The position numbers and the translations under genes are program-made. Source: JAXLYE01 sp046351595 (GTDB taxonomy: Bacteria; Myxococcota_A; Polyangia; Palsa-1104; JAEUJZ01). From it: 64,000 bases of DNA. Within the stretch, counting starts at the first letter, position 1. Every line of letters begins with the position of its first letter. Positions 45,858 through 54,822 of the stretch are shown piece by piece. Location: contig JAXLYE010000001.1 of assembly GCA_046351595.1 (NCBI GenBank), positions 1,550,001 to 1,614,000 on the forward strand, read 5' to 3'. The notes below the pieces were generated by a model. That model was given only the letters and a program-made list of their open reading frames with translations, searched no databases and was not told the origin of the DNA.

Positions 45858-46934
45858 TCAGAAGGCTGTTGCCAGGTGGAGCCTGGCTCCGTTGTATACC
45901 GCGACCGCGGCGCGCACCGGGGCGCGCTTGCCGGGCAGCGCCAACAGGACGGTGCCGGTGATCGCCAGCGCCGCGCCCGCCGCGAGCAGCCCGCCGCCGA
46001 GGCCCCTGCCGTCGGTGACACGCATGATCGGAAGGCCGTCGGTGCCCGGCTCGATGGGGCAGCGCCCGTCGGGCTGCGGGTTGACGCACCTGCCGTCTCC
46101 GGCCAGCGCCGCCGCGCCGCCCGCGATGAAGGCCAGGCCGGCGCCGATGCCGACCGCCCCGAGCGCCAGGCGCCAGCGCGGCCGCTTGCCCGCGGTTTCG
46201 TCGCCCTTCGCCGCCGCGTCCGTCCGCACCGCCTGACCGGCGCGCGGCGACGGCAGCGGCCAGATCAGGACCTCCTGGCCGCTCGGCACATCGACGTCCT
46301 GCGACTCGACCGCGGAGCCCAGGATCTCGACGCGGTGGTGGCCGGGCAGCACCGGCAGCGCGCCCTGGATCGGCGTGGTCCCCATGTCCTTGCCGTCGAT
46401 GAGGACGCGCAGCCCGCTGACGTTGCTGCGGATGCGCACGTGGCCCTTCTGCAAGAGCAGCTCCTCGCGCAGCCGCTCGGTGTCCTTGCGCAGCTGCCCG
46501 GCCGGCAGCTCGGTGTCCGGGCGCGCGGCGAGGTACTGCTGGTACTTCGCCAGCGCCTCCAGACCCTGCTGCGGCTGCTGCAGCTCCTTGTGCAGCGACG
46601 CGATGACGAACCACAAAAGCGGCTTGCGCAGCACCTTCTCGTCGACGTCGACCTCTTCCTGGATGTACCGGTAGAGCTTCAGCGCGCCCTGCAGATCCCC
46701 GGCCTGGCGCAGCCCTTCGGCGTCCCGGCACAGCGGCAGCGCGCACCACTCCCGGGTCGCGGAGTCCGGAGCGGCGGCGGCGCCAGCGGGCGGCGGCTCG
46801 GGCTCGGTGCGGGCCGGCTGCGCGACCGCGTTTAGCGACGGCAGCGACAGCGCGAGCAGCAGGGTGCGTCCGAGCCAGGATCCGCGAGCCGGGTCCGGAA
46901 GAGAAACAGAACCAACCTTCACAGACTGACTCAT
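45858..46934 (-). CDS. Exported PEGA-domain protein with N-terminal helical region
   Basis: 358 aa. The chosen ATG (46934) precedes a signal peptide (LLLALSLPSLNAVAQ), and the upstream frame is composition-like. Residues 60-155 are helical, TPR-like (GDLQGALKLYRYIQEE...LLWFVIASLHKELQQPQQG). About 170-240 is a PEGA domain (VRIRSNVSGLRVLIDGKDMGTTPIQG), and two hydrophobic segments (about 262-285 and 325-345) follow. The TPR-PEGA combination is common in myxobacterial envelope proteins. TAGGAT eight bases before the ATG fits the leaderless pattern. 100 bp lie between it and the beta-helix gene downstream. Confidence 0.85.
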   Translation of the reverse strand: MSQSVKVGSVSLPDPARGSWLGRTLLLALSLPSLNAVAQPARTEPEPPPAGAAAAPDSATREWCALPLCRDAEGLRQAGDLQGALKLYRYIQEEVDVDEKVLRKPLLWFVIASLHKELQQPQQGLEALAKYQQYLAARPDTELPAGQLRKDTERLREELLLQKGHVRIRSNVSGLRVLIDGKDMGTTPIQGALPVLPGHHRVEILGSAVESQDVDVPSGQEVLIWPLPSPRAGQAVRTDAAAKGDETAGKRPRWRLALGAVGIGAGLAFIAGGAAALAGDGRCVNPQPDGRCPIEPGTDGLPIMRVTDGRGLGGGLLAAGAALAITGTVLLALPGKRAPVRAAVAVYNGARLHLATAF

Positions 46935-47260
46935 GGAGTCCGATCCTATCACGCCGCCCGTTACGGAACCGGCCTCCGGAGCGGCCCGGGACCCGCTGTC
47001 TGCTCGACCGCTGCCGCCCGAAAGCGCGGACATACCGCGCCATTGCCCGAGGGAGTGAGCCGGCTCGCGCGCCGTCGCTCCCGTCGTCGTGAAAAGAGTG
47101 TGAACGGACTGTGAGCGCGCGACAGAAGGAGCCTGAACCCAGGGGCGGCTGCAGTCCGGAGTCCGCGGCCGACCGATGGCAGCACAGACCGTTCGGGAAT
47201 CGAGAGTCGACTCCCAACGGACCGTAGCAGAGCGGTGACACGCCGCTGTGCCGCGAGCGC
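46935..47260. other. Intergenic region between the PEGA and MutS-like genes
   Basis: A 326-bp gap. The minus-strand TAGGAT at 46943-46948 is a candidate -10 for the PEGA gene. No gene, repeat or terminator with a T-run was found; the region is somewhat less GC-rich near 47085-47140. Confidence 0.4.
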
Positions 47261-49276
47261 TCAGGCGCCGGTCGGCCCGTCGCCGGGCGCTGCGGGATCC
47301 CCGGGCTCGGCGACCAGGTCGCGCTCCGCCGGCTCCAGCGACCAGTCCAGGGCGAGGCCGATGCGGCGCATCAGGCGCAGCGCGTTGGTGGTGCGCACCG
47401 GCCCCGGGCGCAGCTGGTAGTCGAAGGCCATGCGGTCGCCCTGCAGGGTCTCGGTGAAGTGGACGTTCTCGACGGCGCCCGCGGTCTCCTCGGCGAGCGC
47501 GGCGAGGCCCAGGTCGTGCGTCGAGACCGCGCCCATGGCGCCGCGCCGGCACAGCGTCTTGACCACGAGCTTGGCGCCGAGCTCGCGCTCGCGCGTATTG
47601 GTGCCGTGCAGGATCTCGTCGAGCAGGAAGAACAGCGGCGGCGCTCCCGAGTCCGGCCCCTGTTGCGACAGCGTCAGCGTCTCGCGCAGCCGCAGCAGCT
47701 CGGCGTAGAAGCGCGACACGCCATCGAGCACGCTGTCATCGACCCGCACCACCGTCGACAGCCGCATCGGGCACAGGCGCGCCCGGCGCGCGCACACCGG
47801 GCCGCCGGCGAGCGCCAGCACCGTCGCCAGCCCGAGCGAGCGCAGGAGCGTGCTCTTGCCCGACATGTTCGAGCCGGTGAGCAGCCACGCCCGCCCCGGC
47901 CCCGGCAGCGTCACGTCGTTGCCGACGCGGCGGGCGCGCGCGAGCAGCGGGTGGCCGAGCGCCTCGGCCGTAAGCTCCGCCGGTCCCTCGACGATCTCGG
48001 GCCAGGCCCAGTCCGGGTTGTCGAAGCCGAGCGTCGCCAGCGCCGAGCAGGCCTCCATCTCGCCGAGCGCGGCCAGCCAGTCGCGCGCCTGCGCCCCGCA
48101 GCGCGCCTGCCACGTGACGACGCGCAGCGCGAAGAACAGGTCCCACATCGTCAGGAAGTTCACGGGCAGCCACAGGAGCGGGTGGCGCCGCAGGTTGAGC
48201 GCGCTCGAGAGGTCGCACAGCGCCGCGATCTCCTCGTGCGCGGGCCGCCCGCCCTGCCGCAGCCGCTCCCGGCGCGCATAGTTATCCGACTCCTTGAGGT
48301 CCGCGGTCGCGCACAGGCGCAGCATCTCGGCGTAGGCGTAGACGACGTGGTCGCGCGCGCCGAGGACGTTGACCAGCTTGTTGATCCGCCCGCCGGTCAG
48401 CGCGAACACGAGCGCGTGCGCGGCCAGCAGCACGAAGAGCGCGCTGCCGACCAGCGGGTGCGGCACGAGCTGCTGCAGGACGAGCAGCGGCAGCGTGACG
48501 AGAGGCAATAGAAGCAGCAGCCGCAGCTTCGCGGACAGGAGCGGCGCGCCCTCGGCCCAGCGCAGGAACGGCTCGGGATCCGGCCGGCGGCCATGATCGT
48601 CGACGAGCAGGCGGCCGCTGACCTCGAGCGCCTGGCGCAGCGCCACCTGCGGCACGAGCTCGCGGACCGCGGCCTGGCGCCGCATCGTCTCGAGCGCGCC
48701 GTCGGGCTGCGCCGCCTTGCTGAGCAGCCGCCGCAGCGCCCCGGCGCCGAAGCGCGTCGTCGTCGTGTCGCACAGGTGCAAGAGCGAGCCGCGGCCCGCG
48801 GCGGCCTTGTCGGCGGCGAGGATCTGATCCTCGGGCCCGGTGCCGACCTCGAAGCCGAGGTCGAGATCGCGCGCGTAGCCCGGGACCTCGACGCCCATCG
48901 TCGCGAGCTCGCCGCGCGGCGGCGGCATCGGCTCGGCGGTCCAGGTGCCGTCGATCTCGAGGCGGCGCAGGCCGCGGCGGTTGACCTCGGCGAGCGCGAT
49001 GGCCCGCGCCCGCTCCTGCAGCACCGCGTCGTGGCGCAGCACCAGCGCGATGAACGCGCCCAGCAGCAGCACCGCCGCCGTCCACAGCGACCACGCCGGC
49101 ACGCCGGGCAGGAAGCGGTCGTACGCCGCGGTCGCCGCCGCCAGCGACAAGAGGAACGCCAAGAGGCGCAGGAGCCCGATGCGCCGCGCCAGCCCCTCGA
49201 GGCGGGCCTGCGCCGCGAGCGCCTCGGCGCGACGGCGGGTGTAGAGCTCAGCGGGTCCTGCGGCAGCGTCGATCAC
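47261..49276 (-). CDS. Membrane-anchored MutS-family ATPase
   Basis: About 671 aa from GTG at 49276 (GTG at 49312 is an alternative; neither has a good SD). Two pairs of hydrophobic segments (about 33-80 and 260-305) lie in the N-terminal half. The C-terminal third is a MutS-type ATPase: Walker A GSNMSGKSTLLRSLG, Walker B FFLLDEILHGTNTRERE, and STHDLGLAALA in place of the TH motif. The mismatch-recognition domain I with Phe-x-Glu is absent, so it is not a canonical mismatch-repair MutS. Homologous membrane MutS-like proteins are known in Bacteroidota and deltaproteobacteria but have no settled function. The divergent UbiA-type gene starts 140 bp away. Confidence 0.88.
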   Translation of the reverse strand: MIDAAAGPAELYTRRRAEALAAQARLEGLARRIGLLRLLAFLLSLAAATAAYDRFLPGVPAWSLWTAAVLLLGAFIALVLRHDAVLQERARAIALAEVNRRGLRRLEIDGTWTAEPMPPPRGELATMGVEVPGYARDLDLGFEVGTGPEDQILAADKAAAGRGSLLHLCDTTTTRFGAGALRRLLSKAAQPDGALETMRRQAAVRELVPQVALRQALEVSGRLLVDDHGRRPDPEPFLRWAEGAPLLSAKLRLLLLLPLVTLPLLVLQQLVPHPLVGSALFVLLAAHALVFALTGGRINKLVNVLGARDHVVYAYAEMLRLCATADLKESDNYARRERLRQGGRPAHEEIAALCDLSSALNLRRHPLLWLPVNFLTMWDLFFALRVVTWQARCGAQARDWLAALGEMEACSALATLGFDNPDWAWPEIVEGPAELTAEALGHPLLARARRVGNDVTLPGPGRAWLLTGSNMSGKSTLLRSLGLATVLALAGGPVCARRARLCPMRLSTVVRVDDSVLDGVSRFYAELLRLRETLTLSQQGPDSGAPPLFFLLDEILHGTNTRERELGAKLVVKTLCRRGAMGAVSTHDLGLAALAEETAGAVENVHFTETLQGDRMAFDYQLRPGPVRTTNALRLMRRIGLALDWSLEPAERDLVAEPGDPAAPGDGPTGA

Positions 49277-49402
49277 GGTCCCGCTACTCTTGCGAAAAAG
49301 CGCGGACCGCACCAGCGCTTTGTGCCGGCACCGCGTCGATGGGGCGGCCCGCGGGCGCGGACCTCGGCACCTTTGTCGTCGCCAGGTCGGCGACGGCTGC
49401 TC

Positions 49403-49408
49403 TATAGT
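49403..49408 (+). promoter_or_regulatory. TATAGT -10 seven bases before the UbiA-family start
   Basis: TATAGT with seven bases to the GTG at 49416 predicts a leaderless transcript. TTGTCG at 49373-49378 is too far (24 bp) to serve as -35. Confidence 0.4.
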
Positions 49409-49415
49409 GCGCGCC

Positions 49416-50525
49416 GTGACCCGTCCCTCGGTACCGCCAGCAGAACAACAGGCGGCAGAACAACAGCATGCAGCGCAGGGCGACCCGGCTGCGCGCGCGA
49501 CCCGCCGCGCCCCGCACGCTCCCTCCGGCAGCTCGCACGGCTCGTCGCACGGCTCGTCGGTCAGCCCGCCCGGCTCGGGCGACGTCCTCGCGGATCCGCC
49601 CGGCCTGCTGACCGGCCTGCGCTACCTGATCCCGGCGCTGCGGCCCAAGCAGTGGACCAAGAACGTCCTGCTCTACGCCGGCTTCCTGTTCACCCTGAAC
49701 CAGCGCTGGCGGCCGCTGTCGCCCGAGATGTGGACGTACCTCAGGCTGGCGACGCTCGGCATGCTGGCGTTCTGCGCGATCTCGAGCGGCGTCTACCTGC
49801 TCAACGACGTGCGCGACCTGCCGCACGACCGCGCCCACCCCAAGAAGCGGCGGCGGCCGATCGCGCGCGGGCTGGTGCCGGTCTGGCTGGCGCTCGTCGC
49901 GGCGGTAGGGCTGCTCGGCGGCGGCGTGTACGGGGCCTTCGCGCTGCGGCCGCTGTTCGGCTGGGTCGGCGTCGCCTACGTCATCATGCAGGTGCTGTAC
50001 ACGCTGCGGCTCAAGCACGTCGTGATCCTCGACGTGTTCCTGATCGCGTTCGGCTTCGTGCTGCGCGCGATCAGCGGCGCCATCGTCATCTACGCCGAGA
50101 TCTCGCCGTGGCTCTACATCGTCACGTTCCTCGGCGCGCTGTTCCTCGGGCTGTGCAAGCGCCGGCACGAGCTCTTGCTGCTCGCCGGCGACGCCGGCCG
50201 CCACCGCCGCATCCTCGAGGAGTACACGATCGAGATGCTCGATCAGATGATCGGCATCGTCACCGCCAGCACGATCATGGCGTACTCGCTGTACACGTTC
50301 TCGGCGCCGTCGCTGTCGGTGAACCACGTGCCCAACCACCTGATGATGGCGACGATCCCGCACGTGCTCTACGGCATGTTCCGGTACCTCTACCTCGTGC
50401 ACCGCCACAACGGCGGCGGCAGCCCCGAGGAGACGCTGCTGCGTGATCGGCCGCTCATCGTCGCGATCCTCCTGTGGGTCGCGACCGCGGCGTCGATCCT
50501 TCTGTGGGGCCGCACGCCTGCGTAG
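49416..50525 (+). CDS. UbiA-family prenyltransferase, decaprenyl-phosphate phosphoribosyltransferase-like
   Basis: 369 aa from GTG. After a Gln/Ser/His-rich head (1-50), RPKQWTKNVLLYAG and NDVRDLPHDRAHPKKRRRP carry the first Asp-rich motif (NDxxDxxxDxxxxKxxRP) of the DPPR synthase subgroup rather than UbiA of ubiquinone synthesis. CKRRHELLLL follows as in Rv3806c-like proteins. About nine membrane segments. DPPR synthase moves a phosphoribosyl group from PRPP to a polyprenyl phosphate for arabinan synthesis; in non-actinobacteria it may serve another ribosyl-lipid pathway. No dprE genes adjoin it. Confidence 0.85.
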   Translation: MTRPSVPPAEQQAAEQQHAAQGDPAARATRRAPHAPSGSSHGSSHGSSVSPPGSGDVLADPPGLLTGLRYLIPALRPKQWTKNVLLYAGFLFTLNQRWRPLSPEMWTYLRLATLGMLAFCAISSGVYLLNDVRDLPHDRAHPKKRRRPIARGLVPVWLALVAAVGLLGGGVYGAFALRPLFGWVGVAYVIMQVLYTLRLKHVVILDVFLIAFGFVLRAISGAIVIYAEISPWLYIVTFLGALFLGLCKRRHELLLLAGDAGRHRRILEEYTIEMLDQMIGIVTASTIMAYSLYTFSAPSLSVNHVPNHLMMATIPHVLYGMFRYLYLVHRHNGGGSPEETLLRDRPLIVAILLWVATAASILLWGRTPA

Positions 50526-50557
50526 GCCCTCGTGACGGCGCGGCGGCGGCCGATGGG

Positions 50558-50587
50558 TTGACAGCCACCGGCCTCCGCTCTCACGAT
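50558..50587 (+). promoter_or_regulatory. Promoter of the outer-membrane-protein/ECF operon
   Basis: TTGACA (50558-50563), 18-bp spacer, CACGAT (50582-50587), six bases to the ATG at 50594: strong -35, moderate -10, leaderless. Confidence 0.5.
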
Positions 50588-50593
50588 GCCGCA

Positions 50594-51535
50594 ATGGGCG
50601 GTCTGCACCTCGGCCTAGGGCTGGCGCTGCGCCTCGTCGCCGAGGGGACCTGCCCGAGCGCGGCGATGGTGAGGGCGCGGCTCGAGCCGCTCTTGCCGCC
50701 GGGCGCCGCCGCCGAGCTGTCGGCCTACGCCCGCGTCGAGCCGCTCGATGAGCTCTTGCGCGTCGAGGTGCGCACGGACGACGGGGCGCTGTTGACGGTG
50801 CGCGACCTCGCGCGCAGCGCCTCGTGCGCCGATCTCGCCGACGCCGCGGCCGTGGTCATCGCCACCGCGCTCTCGAGCGCACCGCGCGCCGCCCTCGCGC
50901 CGCTGCCGCCGCTCGAGGTGGTGGTGCCGCCGCCACCGCCGCCGCCGCCACCGCCGCCGCCGCCGCGGCTCGACTGGGACCTGTCGCTCGCGGGGGCGCT
51001 CGCGCTCGGCGGCTCGCGACCGACGGGCGGCGGCGTGCTGGCGGCGGCGCTCGGGCCGGCCGGCTCGCGCTGGGCGCTGCGGCTCGCCGCGACGGCCACC
51101 GCGATGCGCAGCGAGCCCGTCGGGGACGCTGCCGCCGAGTGGACACGCGCCGCGCTGTTCGTCGGCCCGCGCTGCCGCTTGTGGATCGGCCCGTCCGACG
51201 CGACGGGCGGGGCGGCGAAGGGGGGGCCGGAGCCGGCGCGGCTGCTGCTCGAGCTGCACCTGGGGGCCGGCGGTGCGCTGGTCGCGGCCCGCGGCAGCGG
51301 CTTCGTGCGCGAGCTCACCAGCTTCGGCTGGGACCTCGGGCTGCAGCTCGGCGCGCAGCTCGCGGTGAAGGCCCGCGGCTCCCTCGTGGCGCCGTTCCTC
51401 GGGGCGCAGCTCGCCGGTTACCTGCGACCGCAAGAGCTGCGCGTGCTCGGCTCCGAACCGACGGCGCGGCTGCCAGCTCTCGACGTGCTGCTGACCGCGG
51501 GGCTTTTGGTCGGCCGCCTGCGCCAACCGCTGTAA
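50594..51535 (+). CDS. Probable outer-membrane beta-barrel protein with a 13-Pro run
   Basis: 313 aa. N-terminal hydrophobic stretch (LHLGLGLALRLVAEG) with no clear signal-peptidase site, then a 40-110 region with two Cys. A run of 13 prolines is encoded at 50927-50965 (residues about 112-124). The rest (130-313) has alternating strands with Gly and aromatic ends (WDLSLAGALALGG, WALRLAATATAM, FGWDLGLQLGAQLAV) and ends in Leu. This is typical of myxobacterial outer-membrane or periplasmic barrels. The ECF sigma gene begins 33 bp later, so this is likely its upstream or co-regulated partner. Confidence 0.7.
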   Translation: MGGLHLGLGLALRLVAEGTCPSAAMVRARLEPLLPPGAAAELSAYARVEPLDELLRVEVRTDDGALLTVRDLARSASCADLADAAAVVIATALSSAPRAALAPLPPLEVVVPPPPPPPPPPPPPRLDWDLSLAGALALGGSRPTGGGVLAAALGPAGSRWALRLAATATAMRSEPVGDAAAEWTRAALFVGPRCRLWIGPSDATGGAAKGGPEPARLLLELHLGAGGALVAARGSGFVRELTSFGWDLGLQLGAQLAVKARGSLVAPFLGAQLAGYLRPQELRVLGSEPTARLPALDVLLTAGLLVGRLRQPL

Positions 51536-51568
51536 GGTCCGCCCGGCCTTTTGTCCCCAGGGAGTACC

Positions 51569-52120
51569 GTGACCGCAGTCCGCCCGCTGCAGAGCCCCCC
51601 GCCCGAGCTCGGCGACATCGGCGCCATCTACCGCGCGCACGCCCAGTCGGTGGCGCGCTGGGCGCAGCGGCTCGGCGGTCCCGGCATCGACGTCGAGGAC
51701 GTGGTGCAGGACGTGTTCATGACCGCGCACCGCCTGCTGCCGGAGTTCCGCGGCGAGGCCAAGATCACCACCTGGCTGTTCCGGATCACCCAGAACCAGG
51801 TGCGCCACCGACGGCGCAAGCTGCGCTGGAAGCAGCTGTTCAGCAGCGACAGCGTGCTCGCCCAGGTGCCGGCCAAGGGCCCGACGCCGGTCGAGGAGCT
51901 GGAGCGCCGCCAGGCGCAGACCACGATCTACCGCGTCCTCGACGGCATGAGCGACAAGTACCGCACCGCCTTCATCCTTTTTGAGATCGAGAAGCTCTCC
52001 GGCGAGGAGATCGCGCAGATGCTGGGGCAGAAGGTCGCCACCATCTGGGTCTGGCTGCACCGCGCGCGCGCCCACTTCCTCGCCGGCCTGAAAGAGCTCG
52101 AGCAGAGCGAGGGAACATGA
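51569..52120 (+). CDS. ECF-type RNA polymerase sigma factor
   Basis: 183 aa from GTG with CAGGGAG upstream. Region 2 (about 17-85) has DVEDVVQDVFMTAHRLLPEF and TTWLFRITQNQVRHRRRK for -10 recognition. Region 4 (about 118-175) has the helix-turn-helix LSGEEIAQMLGQKVATIWVWLHRAR. No C-terminal extension. It overlaps the FecR/TPR gene by four bases (ATGA), the typical arrangement for a sigma factor and its membrane regulator. Confidence 0.95.
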   Translation: MTAVRPLQSPPPELGDIGAIYRAHAQSVARWAQRLGGPGIDVEDVVQDVFMTAHRLLPEFRGEAKITTWLFRITQNQVRHRRRKLRWKQLFSSDSVLAQVPAKGPTPVEELERRQAQTTIYRVLDGMSDKYRTAFILFEIEKLSGEEIAQMLGQKVATIWVWLHRARAHFLAGLKELEQSEGT

Positions 52121-53616
52121 GGCTGCCGCTTAACCTATTCCGGTCCGCCCGGGAGGCCGCACCGACGCCGCTGCGCCGACTGACCGAGCTGCAGGAGCCG
52201 CCCGGCTCCGCGGGCCCTGACGAGAGCCCGTCGCGGCCGGCGCCGAATGCGCCCAGCCCGAGCGAGCTGCGCGCGGCGGAGCTCCTGCAGCAGCTGCCCA
52301 GACCGTCGGCGCTGTCACCCGCGGCGCTGGGGCGCATCGGGGCCGCGCTCGCGGAGCCGCCGCGCCGCCGCCTGTCGCTGCTCGCCGCGCCCGTCGCGGC
52401 CACCGCGGCCGTGGCGATCGTCATCGGTGCGGCCATTCCGTCGCTGTGGCCGTCGCTGTGGCGGACCCGCCCGGCGGACGCGCCCGAGAGCCTGGCGCTG
52501 CGCGAGCTGCGGCTGCCACCGGGTGGTCTGGCCCGGCTCGACGGGACCGCGGACAGCGCCGTGCTCGCGGTCGGCCCGGCGGTGATGCATAAGGACGCGG
52601 CCGCGCACGGCCTGATCCTCGACGAGGGCCGGCTGCTGCTGCGGGCGGGCACGAGCGCGCTCCAGCTGCGGGTCGGCCGCGCCGCCGTGACGGTGCCGCC
52701 GCGCCACGTCGGCGAGGTGGTCGCCCACCTCGGCGAGCTCGTGCGCGTCGCCGCCTACGTCGGAGACAGCGGCCTGCGCCGCGAGCCGCCGGCGGTGCGC
52801 GAGCTTGTGGTGCGCGAGGGCACGGTGTGGACCGAGCAGGGCGTCCTGAGCGTGCCCGCCGGGTGCCGCGCCGCGGTCGAGCGGGCGTGGCTGCCCGGCC
52901 CGATGGCGCTGCCGCCGTGCGAGCCCGAGCTCGCCGCGGCGACGACGCCGGCCATCCCGGCCCCCGTAGCGACCGCCGCCGCGCCGCTGCCGCCGGCGAG
53001 CGAGCCGATCCCGGCGCCGGTCCCGGCCGTCAAGCTGCAGCGACCCGCGCGGCCCGCGGGCAAGCCGGCCGCGGCGCCGAGCCGCCCGGCCCCGGTCGCG
53101 GTCGCGGCCCCGGCCAGCCTGCTCGCCGAGGAGTCGCGGCTGCTCGGCGCGGCGCTGCACCAGCTCCGCCAGGAGCGCGACGCCGCCGCGGCGCTGCACA
53201 CGCTGGATCAGTACCAGGGCCGCTTCCCGTCGGGCTCCCTGCTCGAGGAGGCGCAGGCGGCGCGGGTCGACGCGCTGCTGCAGCTCGATCGGCGCACCGA
53301 GGCGCTGGCCGTCCTCGACGGGGCGCGCTTCCAGCGGCTGCCGCGCGGCGGCGAGCTGCTCATGCTGCGCGGCGAGCTGCGGGCCGCGGCCGGGCGCTGC
53401 CGCGAGGCGGACGGCGACTTCCTGGCGGCGCTCGACAGCCGGCCGACCGCGATGGTGTCCGAGCGCGCGCTCTACGGCCGCGCCTCGTGCCGCGCCCGCC
53501 TGGGCGACAGCGAGGGCGCCCGGCAGCTGCTGCAGCAGGTCCTCGAGCGCTTCCCCACCGGCCGCTTCGCCGAGCCGGCGCGCCGCGCGCTGAGCACGCT
53601 CGGCGCCGCGCGCTAG
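52117..53616 (+). CDS. FecR-like anti-sigma regulator with TPR C-terminus
   Basis: 499 aa, GAGGGAAC before the overlapping ATG. Residues 1-85 are cytoplasmic and Pro/Ala/Arg-rich; a membrane segment near 88-112 (LLAAPVAATAAVAIVIGAAI) follows. About 125-265 is FecR-like (LRLPPGGLARLDGTADSAV, LLLRAGTSALQLRVGRAAVTV, VREGTVWTEQGVLSVPAG). A long Pro/Ala linker (275-340) leads to TPR-like repeats (345-495). It probably holds the ECF factor and signals from the periplasm. ECF-FecR-TPR operons are a known myxobacterial arrangement. Confidence 0.88.
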   Translation: MRLPLNLFRSAREAAPTPLRRLTELQEPPGSAGPDESPSRPAPNAPSPSELRAAELLQQLPRPSALSPAALGRIGAALAEPPRRRLSLLAAPVAATAAVAIVIGAAIPSLWPSLWRTRPADAPESLALRELRLPPGGLARLDGTADSAVLAVGPAVMHKDAAAHGLILDEGRLLLRAGTSALQLRVGRAAVTVPPRHVGEVVAHLGELVRVAAYVGDSGLRREPPAVRELVVREGTVWTEQGVLSVPAGCRAAVERAWLPGPMALPPCEPELAAATTPAIPAPVATAAAPLPPASEPIPAPVPAVKLQRPARPAGKPAAAPSRPAPVAVAAPASLLAEESRLLGAALHQLRQERDAAAALHTLDQYQGRFPSGSLLEEAQAARVDALLQLDRRTEALAVLDGARFQRLPRGGELLMLRGELRAAAGRCREADGDFLAALDSRPTAMVSERALYGRASCRARLGDSEGARQLLQQVLERFPTGRFAEPARRALSTLGAAR

Positions 53617-54666
53617 CTAGCCCGGCGACGGTGTGCCGCCGCGCCCCTCGGCGATGCGCCGGAGCTCGGGCGTGCTCGGCTTCAGGCGGCCGTTGTCGAG
53701 GAAGAAGCGCAGCGTGTCGCGCAGCATGTCGGCGAACGGCGGGATCTTGTAGGAAAGCTCGGCCGCCGCCTTCTCCGACGAGACCCAGGTGTACAGGCGG
53801 CTCGCCTGCAAGAGCTGCCGCGACATGTCCGGGTGCCGCCCGAGCGCGCGCAGCGACAGCTCGGCCGCGGTCACCAGCGGCAGCGCCAGCGCATAGGGCA
53901 GCCGCCGCGGCGCCGGCACGCCCGAGAGCTCGGCGACCCGCGCCGCCAGCTCGGTGATGCGCAGGTTGTGGCCGCCGACGATGTAGACCTCGCCGATGCG
54001 GCCGCGGGTCAGCGCCGCGATGTGCGCCCGCGCGATCTCGCGCACGTCGCCGAACGAGGCGCCGCCCTCGACGATGACCGGCAGCTTGCGCCGCACCAGC
54101 GCCAGGATCGTCGAGGTCGAGGAGCGGTAGATGTCGCCGGGCCCGAGGATCACCGCCGGGCGCAGCGTGACGAGCGGCAGCCCGGATGCGCACAGCCGCA
54201 TCGCCGCCTGCTCGCCCTGGTACTTGCTGAGGCTGTAGTGCAGGCCCAGGGACTCGACGTTGCTCGGCGTGGTCTCGTCGGCGGTCCGCGGCGTCACGCC
54301 GCCGCCCATCGCGGCCACCGACGAGGTCAGCACCGCCCGCTGCACCCCCGCCCGCTGCGCCTCGCCGAGCACGGTGGTCACGCCGTCGACATTGACGCGC
54401 ATCATGTTGGGCACGTCGTCGGGGCTGAAGTGGGGGATGCCGGCGGTGTGGATGACCGCGTCGCAGCCGGACAGGGCGCCGCGCACCGACGCCGCATCGA
54501 GCACGTCGCCCTCGGCGCGCTCGGCCCCGCGGGCGAACAGCTCGCTCAGGTTGTCGAGGCGGCTCGTGCGCCGCACCAGCGCGCGCGGCGTGTGCCCGGC
54601 GTCGAGCAGCTCGCGCACCAGCCAGGAGCCGAGGAAGCCGGTAGCGCCGGTGACCAGGACCTTCAT
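53617..54666 (-). CDS. NAD-dependent epimerase/dehydratase, dihydroflavonol-reductase-like
   Basis: 349 aa, SD CGGAGGTCTTG. TGATGFLGSWLV Rossmann loop (6-17), VIHTAGIPHFS, SSVAAMGGG, YSLSKYQGE (catalytic Tyr and Lys), RPAVILGPGD. Extended SDR family, subgroup of dihydroflavonol-4-reductase/3-beta-HSD. Substrate cannot be set: sterols, hopanoid or sugar derivatives are all possible. The stop codon is immediately adjacent to that of the FecR/TPR gene (convergent, no gap). Confidence 0.92.
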   Translation of the reverse strand: MKVLVTGATGFLGSWLVRELLDAGHTPRALVRRTSRLDNLSELFARGAERAEGDVLDAASVRGALSGCDAVIHTAGIPHFSPDDVPNMMRVNVDGVTTVLGEAQRAGVQRAVLTSSVAAMGGGVTPRTADETTPSNVESLGLHYSLSKYQGEQAAMRLCASGLPLVTLRPAVILGPGDIYRSSTSTILALVRRKLPVIVEGGASFGDVREIARAHIAALTRGRIGEVYIVGGHNLRITELAARVAELSGVPAPRRLPYALALPLVTAAELSLRALGRHPDMSRQLLQASRLYTWVSSEKAAAELSYKIPPFADMLRDTLRFFLDNGRLKPSTPELRRIAEGRGGTPSPG

Positions 54667-54822
54667 CAAGACCTCCGTTTCGGTGTCGGGCGGAGGCCGC
54701 CGTCGCAGACGGGCAGCAACCTCGCGCTGGGGCACGAGAGTACCCCATCGGCGCAGGTCGCGGCGCGGGTGAAAGCAGGCGGCGCCCGGCGGGTCGCGGA
54801 GGGTCTTTCGGGTGCGGGTCGG

